The position numbers were made by a program, and so were the translations under genes. The notes under the pieces are model-generated. The model was given only the letters and a program-made list of their open reading frames with translations. It did not search any database and was not told where the DNA came from. A stretch of DNA of 64,000 nt, taken from contig NZ_CP128362.1 in the NCBI RefSeq assembly GCF_034274695.1, positions 310,001 through 374,000 of the forward strand, written 5' to 3'. The stretch's first letter is position 1, and each line of letters starts with the position of its first letter. Positions 18,630 to 27,297 of the stretch are shown piece after piece. The DNA is from Chitinophaga sp. LS1. Lineage in GTDB: Bacteria > Bacteroidota > Bacteroidia > Chitinophagales > Chitinophagaceae.

Positions 18630-19572
18630 TTCGAACGCTTTTATATATTAGAAAGGAACAGAAAGGTACGAAATATTCATGTCATGCAGGCATTAGCAAC
18701 CGGGGCATTTAGGCACCTATTTTGGGGACCGCTGGCAACCGGAACACCATCATCTATTACTCCCAAATGTAGCAACCTGCACCTCATCCGGATCCTTCCT
18801 AAAATAGGTAGCGGTCATCCCGGCTCATGCCAGAACAACCGCTTTATACATAGGACAGGGGCTCTTCCCGGATTTTATCCCGGAATGTACGCCAGTCTAT
18901 TTTAAAAAAATTTAATAGCCCAATACGGAACCCTACAAATGCATCTGCCTGGAATTACCTATCAAGGCTGTCAGGACACTGCCGCTACATGCAATGGTTC
19001 TGCCCGGAAACTTGTTCCTGCATTGAACTTTGTTAACCCACTATAGTTGAGAGGAAGATAAAAACTGAATTTCCTTCCTTCATAACGTGGTGGCTCAGGT
19101 AAAACCTGTCAGATACCGGGATATTCAGAGATAACCCACTGTGAGACTCAATCTGCCGATATCGACTGTTAAAATTGACACAGTTTTAGTCATAGTAGTA
19201 CTGTTGGATAAACAGGCAGGTTCAAAGACCTTTCAGGGCACAATACATTACACCTAATTAATAAGTATAACATAGTTCCTGATCCTGTATATCAGCATAC
19301 TTAAGCCTCGTTGGCACAATAAATATTAGCGTGAAGTTGTTCACTGACAATCCGATGCATGTAGCACCTCCAATTAATTTATTTTGGTATCCCTGAAATT
19401 TTGTTCTGGCAAAATGGCCCCGTCGAAATGCTCTTTAATTGATCTTAGTTACGCTGCTGATGATGGACTCTCTCCTCTATCAGAGTTGACAAAGCAAAGA
19501 TGGTATTTTTAATTTATTATACAATAGCAAGTTGTGGGTATTGCAAATTTAAAAGAGAATGCTTATCTAAAG
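18630..19572. other. Gene-poor stretch of about 0.9 kb
   Basis: No convincing coding region was found on either strand. A plus-strand frame reaching 18905 is mostly antisense to the aminotransferase and has no family signature. The sequence has ordinary composition at its left end and becomes AT-rich toward 19500, with no clear tandem repeat, tRNA or insertion-sequence end. It may be a remnant of a lost gene. Confidence 0.5.
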
Positions 19573-19686
19573 CAAAGGCTGACCAAAAAGCAAAATGAAG
19601 GTCCTGACAATTGCTTAAACGATGACAGGGCTCCATCAGGTACCCGAATAAAATGAGGCTGACCATTACTTTTTGGTCAGCCTTTG
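19573..19686. repeat. Nested inverted repeats with terminator behind scoB
   Basis: An 18-bp perfect inverted repeat is formed by CAAAGGCTGACCAAAAAG (19573-19590) and its complement at 19669-19686. A third copy of the core, AGGCTGACCA (19656-19665), pairs instead with 19674-19683 to give a 10-bp hairpin next to the scoB stop codon, followed on the minus strand by CATTTTATT. The short hairpin is a likely scoB terminator. The longer pairing is an alternative that excludes it. Confidence 0.65.
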
Positions 19687-20343
19687 TTATAATTTCATTT
19701 CAGGTATTTCACCACTCACTATCAAACGCCCTGCTGTCTTAGCTTTGATCTCATCGACACTCACCCCCGGCGCTCGTTCAAGTAATCGAAATCCTTCAGG
19801 TGTTACATCTAACACAGCCAGTTCTGTCACTACTTTTTTCACACAGGATACGCCTGTTAATGGCAGTGTACACTGTGGTAATAACTTACTTTCTCCTTTC
19901 GGATTTGTATGCATCATGGCAACAATAATATTTCTAGCTGAAGCGACAAGATCCATTGCCCCTCCCATTCCTTTCACCATCTTACCCGGTATTTTCCAGT
20001 TGGCAATATCTCCCGTATCAGATACTTCCATCGCACCTAATACAGTCAGATCAACTTTACCCGCTCTGATCATACCAAAGCTTTCTGCACTGTCAAAGAA
20101 ACACCCCCCAGGTAATACAGTCACAGTTTCTTTTCCTGCATTGATCAGGTCTGCATCCATATCTGCTTCTTCAGGATAAGGGCCCATACCTAACATACCA
20201 TTCTCTGATTGCAGCATGATAGCCACGCCATCAGGAATAAAATTAGCAACCAGTGTAGGAATGCCGATACCGAGGTTCACATACATGCCATCGCGCAGTT
20301 CCTGCGCTATTCTTTTAGCGATACTATATTTATCTAAAGACAT
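19687..20343 (-). CDS. scoB: 3-oxoacid CoA-transferase subunit B
   Basis: Subunit B of the succinyl-CoA:3-oxoacid CoA-transferase activates acetoacetate with CoA taken from succinyl-CoA. The 218-residue protein carries the catalytic glutamate in [14 protein letters not shown]. It also has the family stretches [28 protein letters not shown] and LPLTGVSCV. It lies 10 bp downstream of scoA, so the two subunits are co-translated. Alternative acyl-CoA substrates are possible. The pair follows the bamD-rpoZ-coaBC gene series on the same strand. Confidence 0.92.
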   Translation of the reverse strand: MSLDKYSIAKRIAQELRDGMYVNLGIGIPTLVANFIPDGVAIMLQSENGMLGMGPYPEEADMDADLINAGKETVTVLPGGCFFDSAESFGMIRAGKVDLTVLGAMEVSDTGDIANWKIPGKMVKGMGGAMDLVASARNIIVAMMHTNPKGESKLLPQCTLPLTGVSCVKKVVTELAVLDVTPEGFRLLERAPGVSVDEIKAKTAGRLIVSGEIPEMKL

Positions 20344-20353
20344 ACATTACAAT

Positions 20354-21046
20354 TTAAATCTTAACAGTTTTGCGTTCGATACGTTTTTCGTAACCAGTGC
20401 CCTGGAAGATGCGGTGTACATATATACCCGGTACATGTATCTGGTCAGGGTCCAGTTCTCCGGGTTGTACCAGGTGCTCCACTTCCGCAATTGTAATGTT
20501 GCCTGCTTTCGCCATTGAAGTGCTGAAATTTCTCGTCGTTTTTCTGAATACCAGGTTGCCCATGGTATCGCCTTTCCAGGCTTTCACCATTGCGAAATCC
20601 GCATGCAGCGCCATTTCCATCAGGTATTGTTTACCATTGAATTCGCGCGACTCTTTGCCTATCGCAACCTCTGTACCGTAACCGGCAGGCGTAAAAAAAG
20701 CAGGAATGCCCATTCCTGCCATCTGAATACGGGTTGCGAGTGTACCCTGTGGAATCAGTTCTACTTCCAGCTCTCCGGACAACAGCTGTCTTTCAAACTC
20801 CGCATTTTCGCCTACATAAGAGGCCATCATCCTTTTGATCTGTCTTGTTTTTAGGAGCAAGCCCAATCCGAAGTCGTCTACGCCTGCATTATTAGAAATA
20901 CAGGTAAGATCCTGAATACCTTTGCGTACCAGTGCCGTAATGCAGTTTTCGGGGATGCCGCACAGCCCGAAACCGCCCAGCATCAGCGTAGTTCCATCGT
21001 GGATGTCATGCAGTGCTTCATCAGCATTTGCTACAACTTTGTTCAT
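20354..21046 (-). CDS. scoA: 3-oxoacid CoA-transferase subunit A
   Basis: Subunit A of the same CoA-transferase. From the ATG at 21046 (MNKVVANADEALHDIHDG) it has 230 residues; an upstream in-frame ATG at 21082 would add 12 residues not expected in the family. The CoA-binding loop GGFGLCGIPENCI and the segments CISNNAGVDDFGLGLLL, FFTPAGYGTEVA and AEVEHLVQPGELDPDQIHVP are characteristic. It is 39 bp downstream of the DUF4296 gene and may be read from the same transcript. Confidence 0.9.
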   Translation of the reverse strand: MNKVVANADEALHDIHDGTTLMLGGFGLCGIPENCITALVRKGIQDLTCISNNAGVDDFGLGLLLKTRQIKRMMASYVGENAEFERQLLSGELEVELIPQGTLATRIQMAGMGIPAFFTPAGYGTEVAIGKESREFNGKQYLMEMALHADFAMVKAWKGDTMGNLVFRKTTRNFSTSMAKAGNITIAEVEHLVQPGELDPDQIHVPGIYVHRIFQGTGYEKRIERKTVKI

Positions 21047-21084
21047 GTTTTGGTGTTTTGAAAATTTTGGGGGCCGGAACAATG

Positions 21085-21738
21085 TTACTGCTTCGGCTTG
21101 AAATCAGGTTTATGGTGCCCTGGTAACCCTTCCCTTGGTAACGACTTAACGCTTCCAGGCAGTGATTTCCCGTGCATCACACCAGATCCCATTGGCACTG
21201 GGCCATTTGGCTTTGGCCTGGGAGGTGCCGGCTTTGGAGGCGTAGGCACTGGTGGATGCGCTGTAGGCAAGTTCAATTGCTTGAGAAAAGGAGTCGGCAA
21301 ACCGTTCTTTTTTGAAGTTAGAACATATTGACCAAACGGTAATTCGGCAAATGGATTTTCCAGGTATGCCTTTATACGTGTCTCCTGGTCCAGGTTTTCC
21401 CTGTCGGCAGTTGCTGCCTCCATCATCATATCATACACTTCCTTCAGTCTGTCAGGGCGACTTTCGTACCAATCATAGCTCTTCTGAAACTGCGCCTGGG
21501 TCAGGTGATGCAGGTCCAGGATCTGCTTATAATATAGCTTTACCCTGTACCTGCGTACAGAATCAGGCATCGGAGTTCGTGGATCTTCATTATTAGTACT
21601 GAATGCATCTGCCATCGTCATGTCCAGCAGTACATCCCTCATTTCTTCCTTTTGCATTACACCTTCCGGCACTTTGCCAGCCTGTCCGCATGCCATTAAT
21701 ACTAAAACAAAGAAAACAAATACGATTCTATATTGCAT
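21085..21738 (-). CDS. DUF4296 domain lipoprotein
   Basis: A 217-residue predicted lipoprotein with signal MQYRIVFVFFVLVLMACG, whose lipobox LMAC gives a lipidated Cys17. The DUF4296 region follows (about residues 23-115: EEMRDVLLDMTMADAF ... YYKQILDLHHLTQAQFQKSY with WYESRPDRL). The last 70 residues are proline- and glycine-rich and probably disordered. Function unknown; the family is widespread in Bacteroidota and is expected at the cell envelope. It lies 27 bp after the DUF4835 gene. Confidence 0.85.
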   Translation of the reverse strand: MQYRIVFVFFVLVLMACGQAGKVPEGVMQKEEMRDVLLDMTMADAFSTNNEDPRTPMPDSVRRYRVKLYYKQILDLHHLTQAQFQKSYDWYESRPDRLKEVYDMMMEAATADRENLDQETRIKAYLENPFAELPFGQYVLTSKKNGLPTPFLKQLNLPTAHPPVPTPPKPAPPRPKPNGPVPMGSGVMHGKSLPGSVKSLPREGLPGHHKPDFKPKQ

Positions 21739-21765
21739 AAATACTATTCCGTTATTAGCGCAAAG

Positions 21766-22695
21766 CTATTTCATCTGCTGATATTTCACAGCATTCGTTA
21801 CATCCATTTGGGACAATAACTGTACCGCACGTGATTTTTCCTGTGGCGGTGCCTTTGAAAATATCTTTTGCAGCTCATCAGATTTAGAAGTAAAAAATAC
21901 CGCCATCAGCATAGAGTTAGGTATATCCTGGTAGATGGCGTACATCATATTCAAACAGTTCAGGATCGCTCCCCTGCCCTTGTTCATGTCATCATACATC
22001 ACATCCAGCCCCTGGCGGTGATATTGGTACATCACATCGTGAAAACGGGCAAACTTCACATTCAGCAGGTTGTCCTGCAGCCAATAACGGTTGCGGTTGC
22101 CTTCAAATGGTTTCCAGCCGGATACATCCTTACCATCAGGTGCGTTGTTCACAATGTTCAGGGCTTTTTTGAAAAAGTCGTCTCCACCACGGGGAGAGAA
22201 ACTATCTGCATCCAGTCCCAGAATGATATACGCATAATAAGCCATAACAGCAGTAAGGTTGCTGGCGACCGGATCATTGCCGGATACCCTGTTGTCACTG
22301 AACTCCAATGGCTGAAACTCTACATAGCGAAACACGATGTTGTTGTCCTGCATGTTCAGCAGACTGCTCACATATCCTGCGTTGTACACAGGGCGGGTAG
22401 CCTGCACCGTCAAAGTCGCTTTGTAAGTATTGCTTCCCTGGTCGCCTGTTACATTCAGCAGGAAATTGCATTCTATGCGTTCAGAAGGTGTATAGACATC
22501 ATCACCCCAGCGGCGACCATTCAGGAATTCCATCAGGCTTTTCTGCAGGGTGGTGAATACTTTCTTGTCAGTACCAGTGATCTGGTTGGCGTTAACAGTG
22601 ACATTCACTCTCAGTTCCTGGGCCATGAGGCCGGAACCAAAGAGCAGGAATAACACTAAGCAGGTGAGGACTTTCAACTGTGGAGTATGTTGCAT
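21766..22695 (-). CDS. DUF4835 family secreted protein
   Basis: A 309-residue exported protein. A signal peptide (LTCLVLFLLFGSGLMAQ) is followed by ELRVNVTVNANQITGTDKK, then FLNGRRWGDDVYTPSERIEC and the rest of a typical DUF4835 protein. The gene order DUF4835-coaBC-rpoZ-bamD is conserved in many Bacteroidota. I recall the family being linked to type IX secretion under the name PorD, but cannot confirm that here. It starts 24 bp after coaBC ends. Confidence 0.88.
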   Translation of the reverse strand: MQHTPQLKVLTCLVLFLLFGSGLMAQELRVNVTVNANQITGTDKKVFTTLQKSLMEFLNGRRWGDDVYTPSERIECNFLLNVTGDQGSNTYKATLTVQATRPVYNAGYVSSLLNMQDNNIVFRYVEFQPLEFSDNRVSGNDPVASNLTAVMAYYAYIILGLDADSFSPRGGDDFFKKALNIVNNAPDGKDVSGWKPFEGNRNRYWLQDNLLNVKFARFHDVMYQYHRQGLDVMYDDMNKGRGAILNCLNMMYAIYQDIPNSMLMAVFFTSKSDELQKIFSKAPPQEKSRAVQLLSQMDVTNAVKYQQMK

Positions 22696-22719
22696 GTTAT
22701 CATACGATTATAGAGACTA

Positions 22720-23922
22720 TCATTGCAGTCCGATCATGGCAGTAATGGCCTTCACAATATCCTCCGCTACTTCCTGCTTGGATTTGAGCGGTAATTCGGT
22801 TGCGGTGCCCTGCCTGTCAAACAGCGTTACTTTATTAGTATCATGATTGAAACCGGCGCCTGCATCATTGAGGGAATTCATCACGACGAGGTCCAGGTTT
22901 TTCTCATGCAGTTTTTTCAGTGCATATTCCTTTTCGTTGTTGGTTTCCAGCGAGAAGCCTACAAGTACCTGACCGGCAGGTCGCTGCCCACCCAGGGTAC
23001 GCAGAATGTCGGTAGTCTTTTCCAGTTCCAGGGTCATTTCGTCGCCGGCGCCTTTCTTGATCTTAATGTCGGCTACCTGTTTAGGACGATAGTCTGCTAC
23101 AGCGGCGGCCATTACAACGATATTACTGTTGGCAAAATGGTTTGCACTGCTATTGAACATATCCGCTGCCGTCACGACCCTGAGTGTATGCACACCCGGA
23201 TGTTTGGGGGACAGGTGGGTAGGTCCCAGCACCAAAGTTACGGCTGCTCCCGCAGCTGCCAGCGCATCGGCAATGGCGATTCCCATTTTACCACTGGAAT
23301 GGTTACTGATATAACGAACAGGGTCCAGTGGTTCTTGTGTAGGCCCTGCAGTTACCAGTGCTTTTTTTCCTTTCAGGGGTTGATGGGCGCTAAAATATTG
23401 TTGCAGGAAGGCGATAATATGTTCAGGTTCAGCCATTCTTCCTTCGCCAAAGAGGCCACTGGCCAGCTCTCCCTTTTCAACCGGCAGTTGCTGGTGACCG
23501 TAAGAAAGCAGTTTTTCCACATTGGCACGGGTGGCAGGATGGTGCCACATATCTTCGTCCATGGCAGGTGCAAAAAGTACAGGACAGGTGGCCGAGAGGT
23601 AGGTGGCCATCAGGAGGTTATCACAGAGCCCTGTAGCCATCTTGGCCAGGGTATTGGCCGAAGCGGGGGCTATGAGCATCACGTCGGCCCAGCGGCCCAG
23701 CATGACGTGGTTGTTCCAGCTTGAGTTATCACTGATGGTCACAGGCACCTCATTTTTCGATAAGGTCGCCAATGTGAGCGGGGTGATAAAATCACAGGCA
23801 GATGGTGTCATCACCACCTTTACTTCAGCTCCTTCCTTTACCAGCAACCGCACGATGGTAGCAGCTTTGTAAGCGGCTATACTTGCGGACACACCCAATA
23901 GTATTTTTTTTCCTTGCAACAT
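22720..23922 (-). CDS. coaBC: Bifunctional phosphopantothenoylcysteine decarboxylase / phosphopantothenate-cysteine ligase
   Basis: CoaBC carries out two consecutive steps of coenzyme A synthesis. The 400-residue protein has an N-terminal flavoprotein domain (about 1-180) beginning KKILLGVSASIAAYKAATIV, with the decarboxylase histidine in SSWNNHVMLGRWAD and PASANTLAKMATGLCDNLL. The C-terminal CTP-dependent ligase domain (about 185-400) has ITAGPTQEPLDPVRYISNHS-type sequence, AAAVADYRP, and VMNSLNDAGAGFNHDTNKVT. It lies between rpoZ and the DUF4835 gene in a conserved Bacteroidota block. Confidence 0.95.
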   Translation of the reverse strand: MLQGKKILLGVSASIAAYKAATIVRLLVKEGAEVKVVMTPSACDFITPLTLATLSKNEVPVTISDNSSWNNHVMLGRWADVMLIAPASANTLAKMATGLCDNLLMATYLSATCPVLFAPAMDEDMWHHPATRANVEKLLSYGHQQLPVEKGELASGLFGEGRMAEPEHIIAFLQQYFSAHQPLKGKKALVTAGPTQEPLDPVRYISNHSSGKMGIAIADALAAAGAAVTLVLGPTHLSPKHPGVHTLRVVTAADMFNSSANHFANSNIVVMAAAVADYRPKQVADIKIKKGAGDEMTLELEKTTDILRTLGGQRPAGQVLVGFSLETNNEKEYALKKLHEKNLDLVVMNSLNDAGAGFNHDTNKVTLFDRQGTATELPLKSKQEVAEDIVKAITAMIGLQ

Positions 23923-24003
23923 GTAGCGTATACCAATTATAAAAAAGGCGACAGAAATAGATTTCTGCCGCCATGAAGGTAGATATTTTTTCAGTACACG
24001 CGA

Positions 24004-24345
24004 TTAGCTGTACAGGTCATCATCATTTCTTCTGAAGTAGATCTTGTCTTCCAGGAATTCCATGGTAGCCTGGATAGCAGGGTTTGCCATCCTCTCATAG
24101 AAACGGGAGATTTCGATCTGTTCTTTATTCTCATGCACTTCCTCCAGGTTGTCTGTATGACTTGCAAATTCTTCCAGTTTAGAGTGCAGCTCTTCCTTCA
24201 CAGATATGTTGATCTGATTGGCGCGTTTAGCGATTACTGCAATGGATTCATACAGGTTGCCAGTTTTGCCTTTGATCTCGGTAGTATTTTTAGTTTCTAC
24301 CATTGGATTAAGACTGCTGGTAAGACCTCTTTTTATTTTGCTCAT
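24004..24345 (-). CDS. rpoZ: DNA-directed RNA polymerase omega subunit, Bacteroidota type
   Basis: A small 113-residue protein related to RpoZ/Rpb6, which helps fold and hold the beta-prime subunit. The core YESIAVIAKRANQINISVKE corresponds to the omega motif. The N-terminal MSKIKRGLTSSLNP extension and the acidic C-terminus (RRNDDDLY) are typical of Bacteroidota. It is 15 bp downstream of bamD and about 80 bp upstream of coaBC on the same strand. Confidence 0.88.
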   Translation of the reverse strand: MSKIKRGLTSSLNPMVETKNTTEIKGKTGNLYESIAVIAKRANQINISVKEELHSKLEEFASHTDNLEEVHENKEQIEISRFYERMANPAIQATMEFLEDKIYFRRNDDDLYS

Positions 24346-24360
24346 TCTCCAGAGAATTAA

Positions 24361-25263
24361 TTATTGATTATTAATATTGTTAAGGGTATTGTTTGTTTCC
24401 TTCGCATTTTTGGTTGCTTTCGCTTTCTTCCTTTCCTGTTTCTTACTAACCGGTGCGTTCAGATTATCTATATCCTTGATATTGCTTTGTGCTAAGGTAT
24501 ACCATTTTTCGGCATCTGGCTTCAGATGGCTGGAAGAATAATGGTCGGCGAAGTCCAGGTACTCAGCTACCACGTCTTCATAGCGCTCTTTCTGCTTATC
24601 CCATATGCTGTGTTCGGCATACTTGAAATAAGCTTTGATAGCCATGTACTTATATCCATCGCTCTTGTCGGAATCAGGATAGTTGCGCATCAGACTTTTG
24701 AAGCTGATAGCGGCAGCTTTATAATAACCCAGGTTGTAGTACAATTCTGCGTTATTATATTCTTTCCTTTCCAGTTTCTGACGGCACAGCTCGATCACCA
24801 GGTTACCTTCAGCCACCTTGTCGGAGGTTGGATAGTTGTTGATAAAGGTCTGCATGGCAGAAATGGCTTTGATGGTATTCGCCTGGTCCAGTGGGATTTT
24901 TGGAGATTGCTTGTAGTAGCAATAAGCCTGCATATAATCCATCTCTACTGCTCTTGGACTGTTAGGGAAGTTGTCAAGGTAGTTTTTAAAGTAAAACCCT
25001 GCCTGAACATAATCCTTTAGTTTATAAGAGCAATAGCAATAGTTGTAATAAATCGGCTCATATTTCTCCGTTCCCTTGTAAACCTGGAACAGGGATTCAT
25101 ACAGGGACTGCGCGGTCATGTACTTCTTTTTCTCGTACATTTTGTTCGCGTAAGCCAGTTTGGCTTCGTAATCCTTGCTTTTTTCGATCTTGCGCAGCTC
25201 CATATTACAGGACGATGCGAAAACAATTACTAAGAGACTGATAAAAAAAGAAAATTTCTGCAT
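24361..25263 (-). CDS. bamD: Outer membrane assembly lipoprotein BamD
   Basis: BamD is the essential lipoprotein partner of BamA in outer-membrane beta-barrel insertion. From the ATG at 25263 it has 300 residues, with signal FSFFISLLVIVFASSC and a lipidated cysteine at the SSC lipobox. TPR repeats follow: YANKMYEKKKYMTAQSLYES, YCSYKLKDYVQAGFYFKNYL with DNFPNS, and YYNLGYYKAAAISFKSLMRN. The C-terminus is basic and low in complexity. An in-frame ATG at 25272 is also possible. The frame stays open to 25563 through an 11-bp tandem repeat, but that extension lies upstream of the promoter box and was rejected. Confidence 0.9.
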   Translation of the reverse strand: MQKFSFFISLLVIVFASSCNMELRKIEKSKDYEAKLAYANKMYEKKKYMTAQSLYESLFQVYKGTEKYEPIYYNYCYCSYKLKDYVQAGFYFKNYLDNFPNSPRAVEMDYMQAYCYYKQSPKIPLDQANTIKAISAMQTFINNYPTSDKVAEGNLVIELCRQKLERKEYNNAELYYNLGYYKAAAISFKSLMRNYPDSDKSDGYKYMAIKAYFKYAEHSIWDKQKERYEDVVAEYLDFADHYSSSHLKPDAEKWYTLAQSNIKDIDNLNAPVSKKQERKKAKATKNAKETNNTLNNINNQ

Positions 25264-25280
25264 TTTCCGCATAAAGAGGG

Positions 25281-25288
25281 CAAAGTTA
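25281..25288 (-). promoter_or_regulatory. Probable -7 box of the bamD promoter
   Basis: On the minus strand TAACTTTG matches TAnnTTTG exactly and lies 9 bp upstream of the first candidate ATG (25272), implying a very short leader. No good -33 box was seen. Confidence 0.5.
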
Positions 25289-25389
25289 AGAATTAAATGT
25301 AAATGTAAGATAGGGTAGCAAATACAGCTGTTAAAATTTTGCAAAAACACATTTTCCCACCAAAAAGGTTTTTTGACGGGTATAAGGTC

Positions 25390-25499
25390 TGTTCGAGTGC
25401 TGTTCGAGTGTTCTTCGAGTGTTCTTCGAGTGCTGTTCGAGTGCTGTTCGAGTGTTGTTCGACGCTTCTTCGATGCTTCTTCGATGCTTGTTCGACTAA
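25390..25499. repeat. Ten tandem 11-bp repeats (TGTTCGAGTGC-like)
   Basis: Ten head-to-tail 11-bp units can be read without gaps. Units 1-6 are T[G/C]TTCGAGTG[C/T] and units 7-10 drift to TTCGACGCT, TTCGATGCT and TTCGACTAA. The TTCGA core is in the same place in every unit. The period is close to one DNA helical turn, so every core faces the same side. The array sits in the divergent gap between bamD and mraZ, about 100 bp upstream of the bamD promoter box. Confidence 0.95.
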
Positions 25500-25763
25500 A
25501 GCAGAAAATGTCAACAAAATTAATAAACATTACTAACCAGTGAATTAACACACTTACCAACATATATCCACACAGTTTTCACATATTATCAACATACATT
25601 CCCACAGAATAAACACAAGCTCATCAATAAACCATTCAAAACCCCATTATTATAGGCGGATAAATACTGTGGAAAAAATTTATAATTCATTTTTTCGTTA
25701 GAGAGTGGGAAAAAGTGTTATTTTGTGTTAGAAAATGGAATTCAAGGACTTTCGCCCCCAAGT
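25500..25763. other. AT-rich divergent region upstream of mraZ with near-consensus DnaA boxes
   Basis: This stretch is non-coding and AT-rich. Three 9-mers differ by one base from the DnaA box TTATCCACA: ATATCCACA (25564-25572), TTATCAACA (25586-25594) and the complement of TTTTCCACA (25668-25676). It must also hold the mraZ promoter: TATTTTGT near 25717 is a one-base-off match to the -7 consensus. The origin-like reading is speculative. Confidence 0.4.
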
Positions 25764-26231
25764 ATGACAGGTTTTCTGGGAGAATATGAAGCAACGCTTG
25801 ACGCAAAAGGACGCTTTCTCCTTCCCGCTGGCTTTAAAAAGCAGCTGGCAGAAGGCGCCGGGGAACAGTTTGTCATCAACCGAGGGTTTGAAAAATGTCT
25901 GTCCTTGTATCCCATGAACGAATGGCAACCAATTTTCGAAAAGATCAGTAAGCTGAACGATTTCGATCCGAAAGTAAGGGAATTCCGCCGCTACTTTCTA
26001 AACGGAGCCACCATTTGTGAACTGGATAGTGCAGGCAGATTATTGGTGCCAAAAAACCTGATGGCTTATGCATCGCTCGATAAAGAGATCGTGCTTTCAG
26101 CAGCCAGCAACAAGATTGAAATCTGGGATAAAACAAAATACCAGGAGTTCTTTGAAAATTTCTCACCAGGAGCCTTCAGTGACCTTGCAATGCAGGTCAT
26201 GGGAGGTGGAGATAACAATATTTCGATTTAA
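25764..26231 (+). CDS. mraZ: Division/cell wall cluster transcriptional regulator MraZ
   Basis: MraZ is the first gene of the dcw cluster and in other bacteria represses its own operon. From the ATG at 25764 the product has 155 residues with two SpoVT/AbrB-like swapped-hairpin domains: FLGEYEATLDAKGRFLLPAG (about 3-22) and CELDSAGRLLVPKNLMAYA (about 90-108). These hold the paired D-x-K/A-G-R motifs of the family. A GTG at 25725 would add 13 residues not typical of MraZ. rsmH follows 8 bp later. Confidence 0.92.
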   Translation: MTGFLGEYEATLDAKGRFLLPAGFKKQLAEGAGEQFVINRGFEKCLSLYPMNEWQPIFEKISKLNDFDPKVREFRRYFLNGATICELDSAGRLLVPKNLMAYASLDKEIVLSAASNKIEIWDKTKYQEFFENFSPGAFSDLAMQVMGGGDNNISI

Positions 26232-26239
26232 CAGCTATT

Positions 26240-27148
26240 ATGGGAGAAGCGTCACAATATCACCTACCCGTTCTGCTGAATGAAGTGGTCAGTCATCTGC
26301 AAATCAATCCCGAAGGGACTTACGTAGATGCCACTTTTGGAGGCGGCGGTCATTCCAGAGCCATTCTGGAACAACTGAACGAAAACGGAAGGCTCATCGT
26401 GTTTGATCAGGACGAAGATGCTTATAATAACCGGATAGAAGACCCAAGGGTCACTTTTGTACAACAAAACTTCAGACACCTGCAAAGGTTCCTTAAACTG
26501 TACAAAGTTCCTCCGGTTGACGGCCTCCTCGCAGATCTGGGCGTTTCATCATGGCAGTTCGATACAGCAGAAAGAGGATTTAGTATCCGGTTCGACGGAG
26601 ATCTGGATATGCGCATGGACAAAAGAACAACCCTCACAGCAGCAGCGCTGCTACAATCCTACTCAGAACAGGAATTACACCTCCTGTTCCAGAACTACGG
26701 AGAAGTAACCAACGCACGCACACTGGCTAAAACAATAGTCACAGAGCGAAAAGCCCGCCCAATGAGGACTATTAACGAGTTCAAATCCGTTATTCAGCCA
26801 ATCGTAAAAGGCAATCCGCAGAAATACCTCGCACAGGTATTCCAGGCACTCAGGATCGCCGTCAACGACGAACTGGGCGCCCTGAAAGATTTGCTCACAC
26901 AAGCAACGGAAGTATTAAAACCGGGCGGTAAACTGGCTATCATAACTTTCCATTCACTGGAAGACAGACTGGTGAAGAACTTTATGAAAACAGGACAATT
27001 TGAGGTGCAGGACGATCCATTTTCTTTTACCACACCCCCCAAATTGTACCGGTTAGATACAAAAAAACCAGTCACCGCTGGCCCCGAAGAATTAAAACGT
27101 AATTCCCGGTCCCGCAGCGCAAAACTAAGGGTAGCCGAAAAGTTATAA
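26240..27148 (+). CDS. rsmH: 16S rRNA (cytosine-1402-N4)-methyltransferase RsmH
   Basis: RsmH methylates C1402 in the 16S rRNA decoding centre using SAM. The 302-residue protein begins HLPVLLNEVVSHL. It has the SAM-binding YVDATFGGGGHSRAILEQL, DGLLADLGVSSWQFDTAERG with FSIR, LDMRMD and the closing RSAKLRVAEK. Second in the dcw cluster, 8 bp after mraZ. About 150 bp separate it from the ftsL-like gene. Confidence 0.95.
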   Translation: MGEASQYHLPVLLNEVVSHLQINPEGTYVDATFGGGGHSRAILEQLNENGRLIVFDQDEDAYNNRIEDPRVTFVQQNFRHLQRFLKLYKVPPVDGLLADLGVSSWQFDTAERGFSIRFDGDLDMRMDKRTTLTAAALLQSYSEQELHLLFQNYGEVTNARTLAKTIVTERKARPMRTINEFKSVIQPIVKGNPQKYLAQVFQALRIAVNDELGALKDLLTQATEVLKPGGKLAIITFHSLEDRLVKNFMKTGQFEVQDDPFSFTTPPKLYRLDTKKPVTAGPEELKRNSRSRSAKLRVAEKL

Positions 27149-27297
27149 CAGATCCGGACTGACGAGTATTTAAAAGGGTACAACTAGAAATTTAGAAAAC
27201 TAGAAAACTAGAAAAAGCGTCAATCCCCCAATCACGATGATCATGTGCGAAGGATGTTATACCATATCATTCACGTTGACTAATAAAACCGAGCTGT
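27149..27297 (+). other. Intergenic leader with short A-rich tandem repeats
   Basis: About 150 bp between rsmH and the ftsL-like gene contain tandem CTAGAAAA-like units (27184-27216). No open reading frame was found. It may supply an unstructured leader or an internal promoter for the downstream genes. Confidence 0.4.

Noticed and set aside
18453..18905. A 150-codon plus-strand frame reaching into the gene-poor stretch
   Set aside because: Its first half is antisense to the class IV aminotransferase and the rest shows no conserved motif or signal.
22843..23724. A 293-codon plus-strand frame opposite coaBC
   Set aside because: It is antisense to coaBC, which has full family motifs; no independent support.
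25390..25499. CRISPR array
   Set aside because: Units are 11 bp, contiguous and without spacers, and no cas gene is present. It is a simple tandem repeat.
25264..25563. N-terminal extension of bamD by 100 codons
   Set aside because: The extension is translation of the 11-bp repeat array and lies upstream of the promoter box. The lipoprotein signal begins at MRKMQKF.
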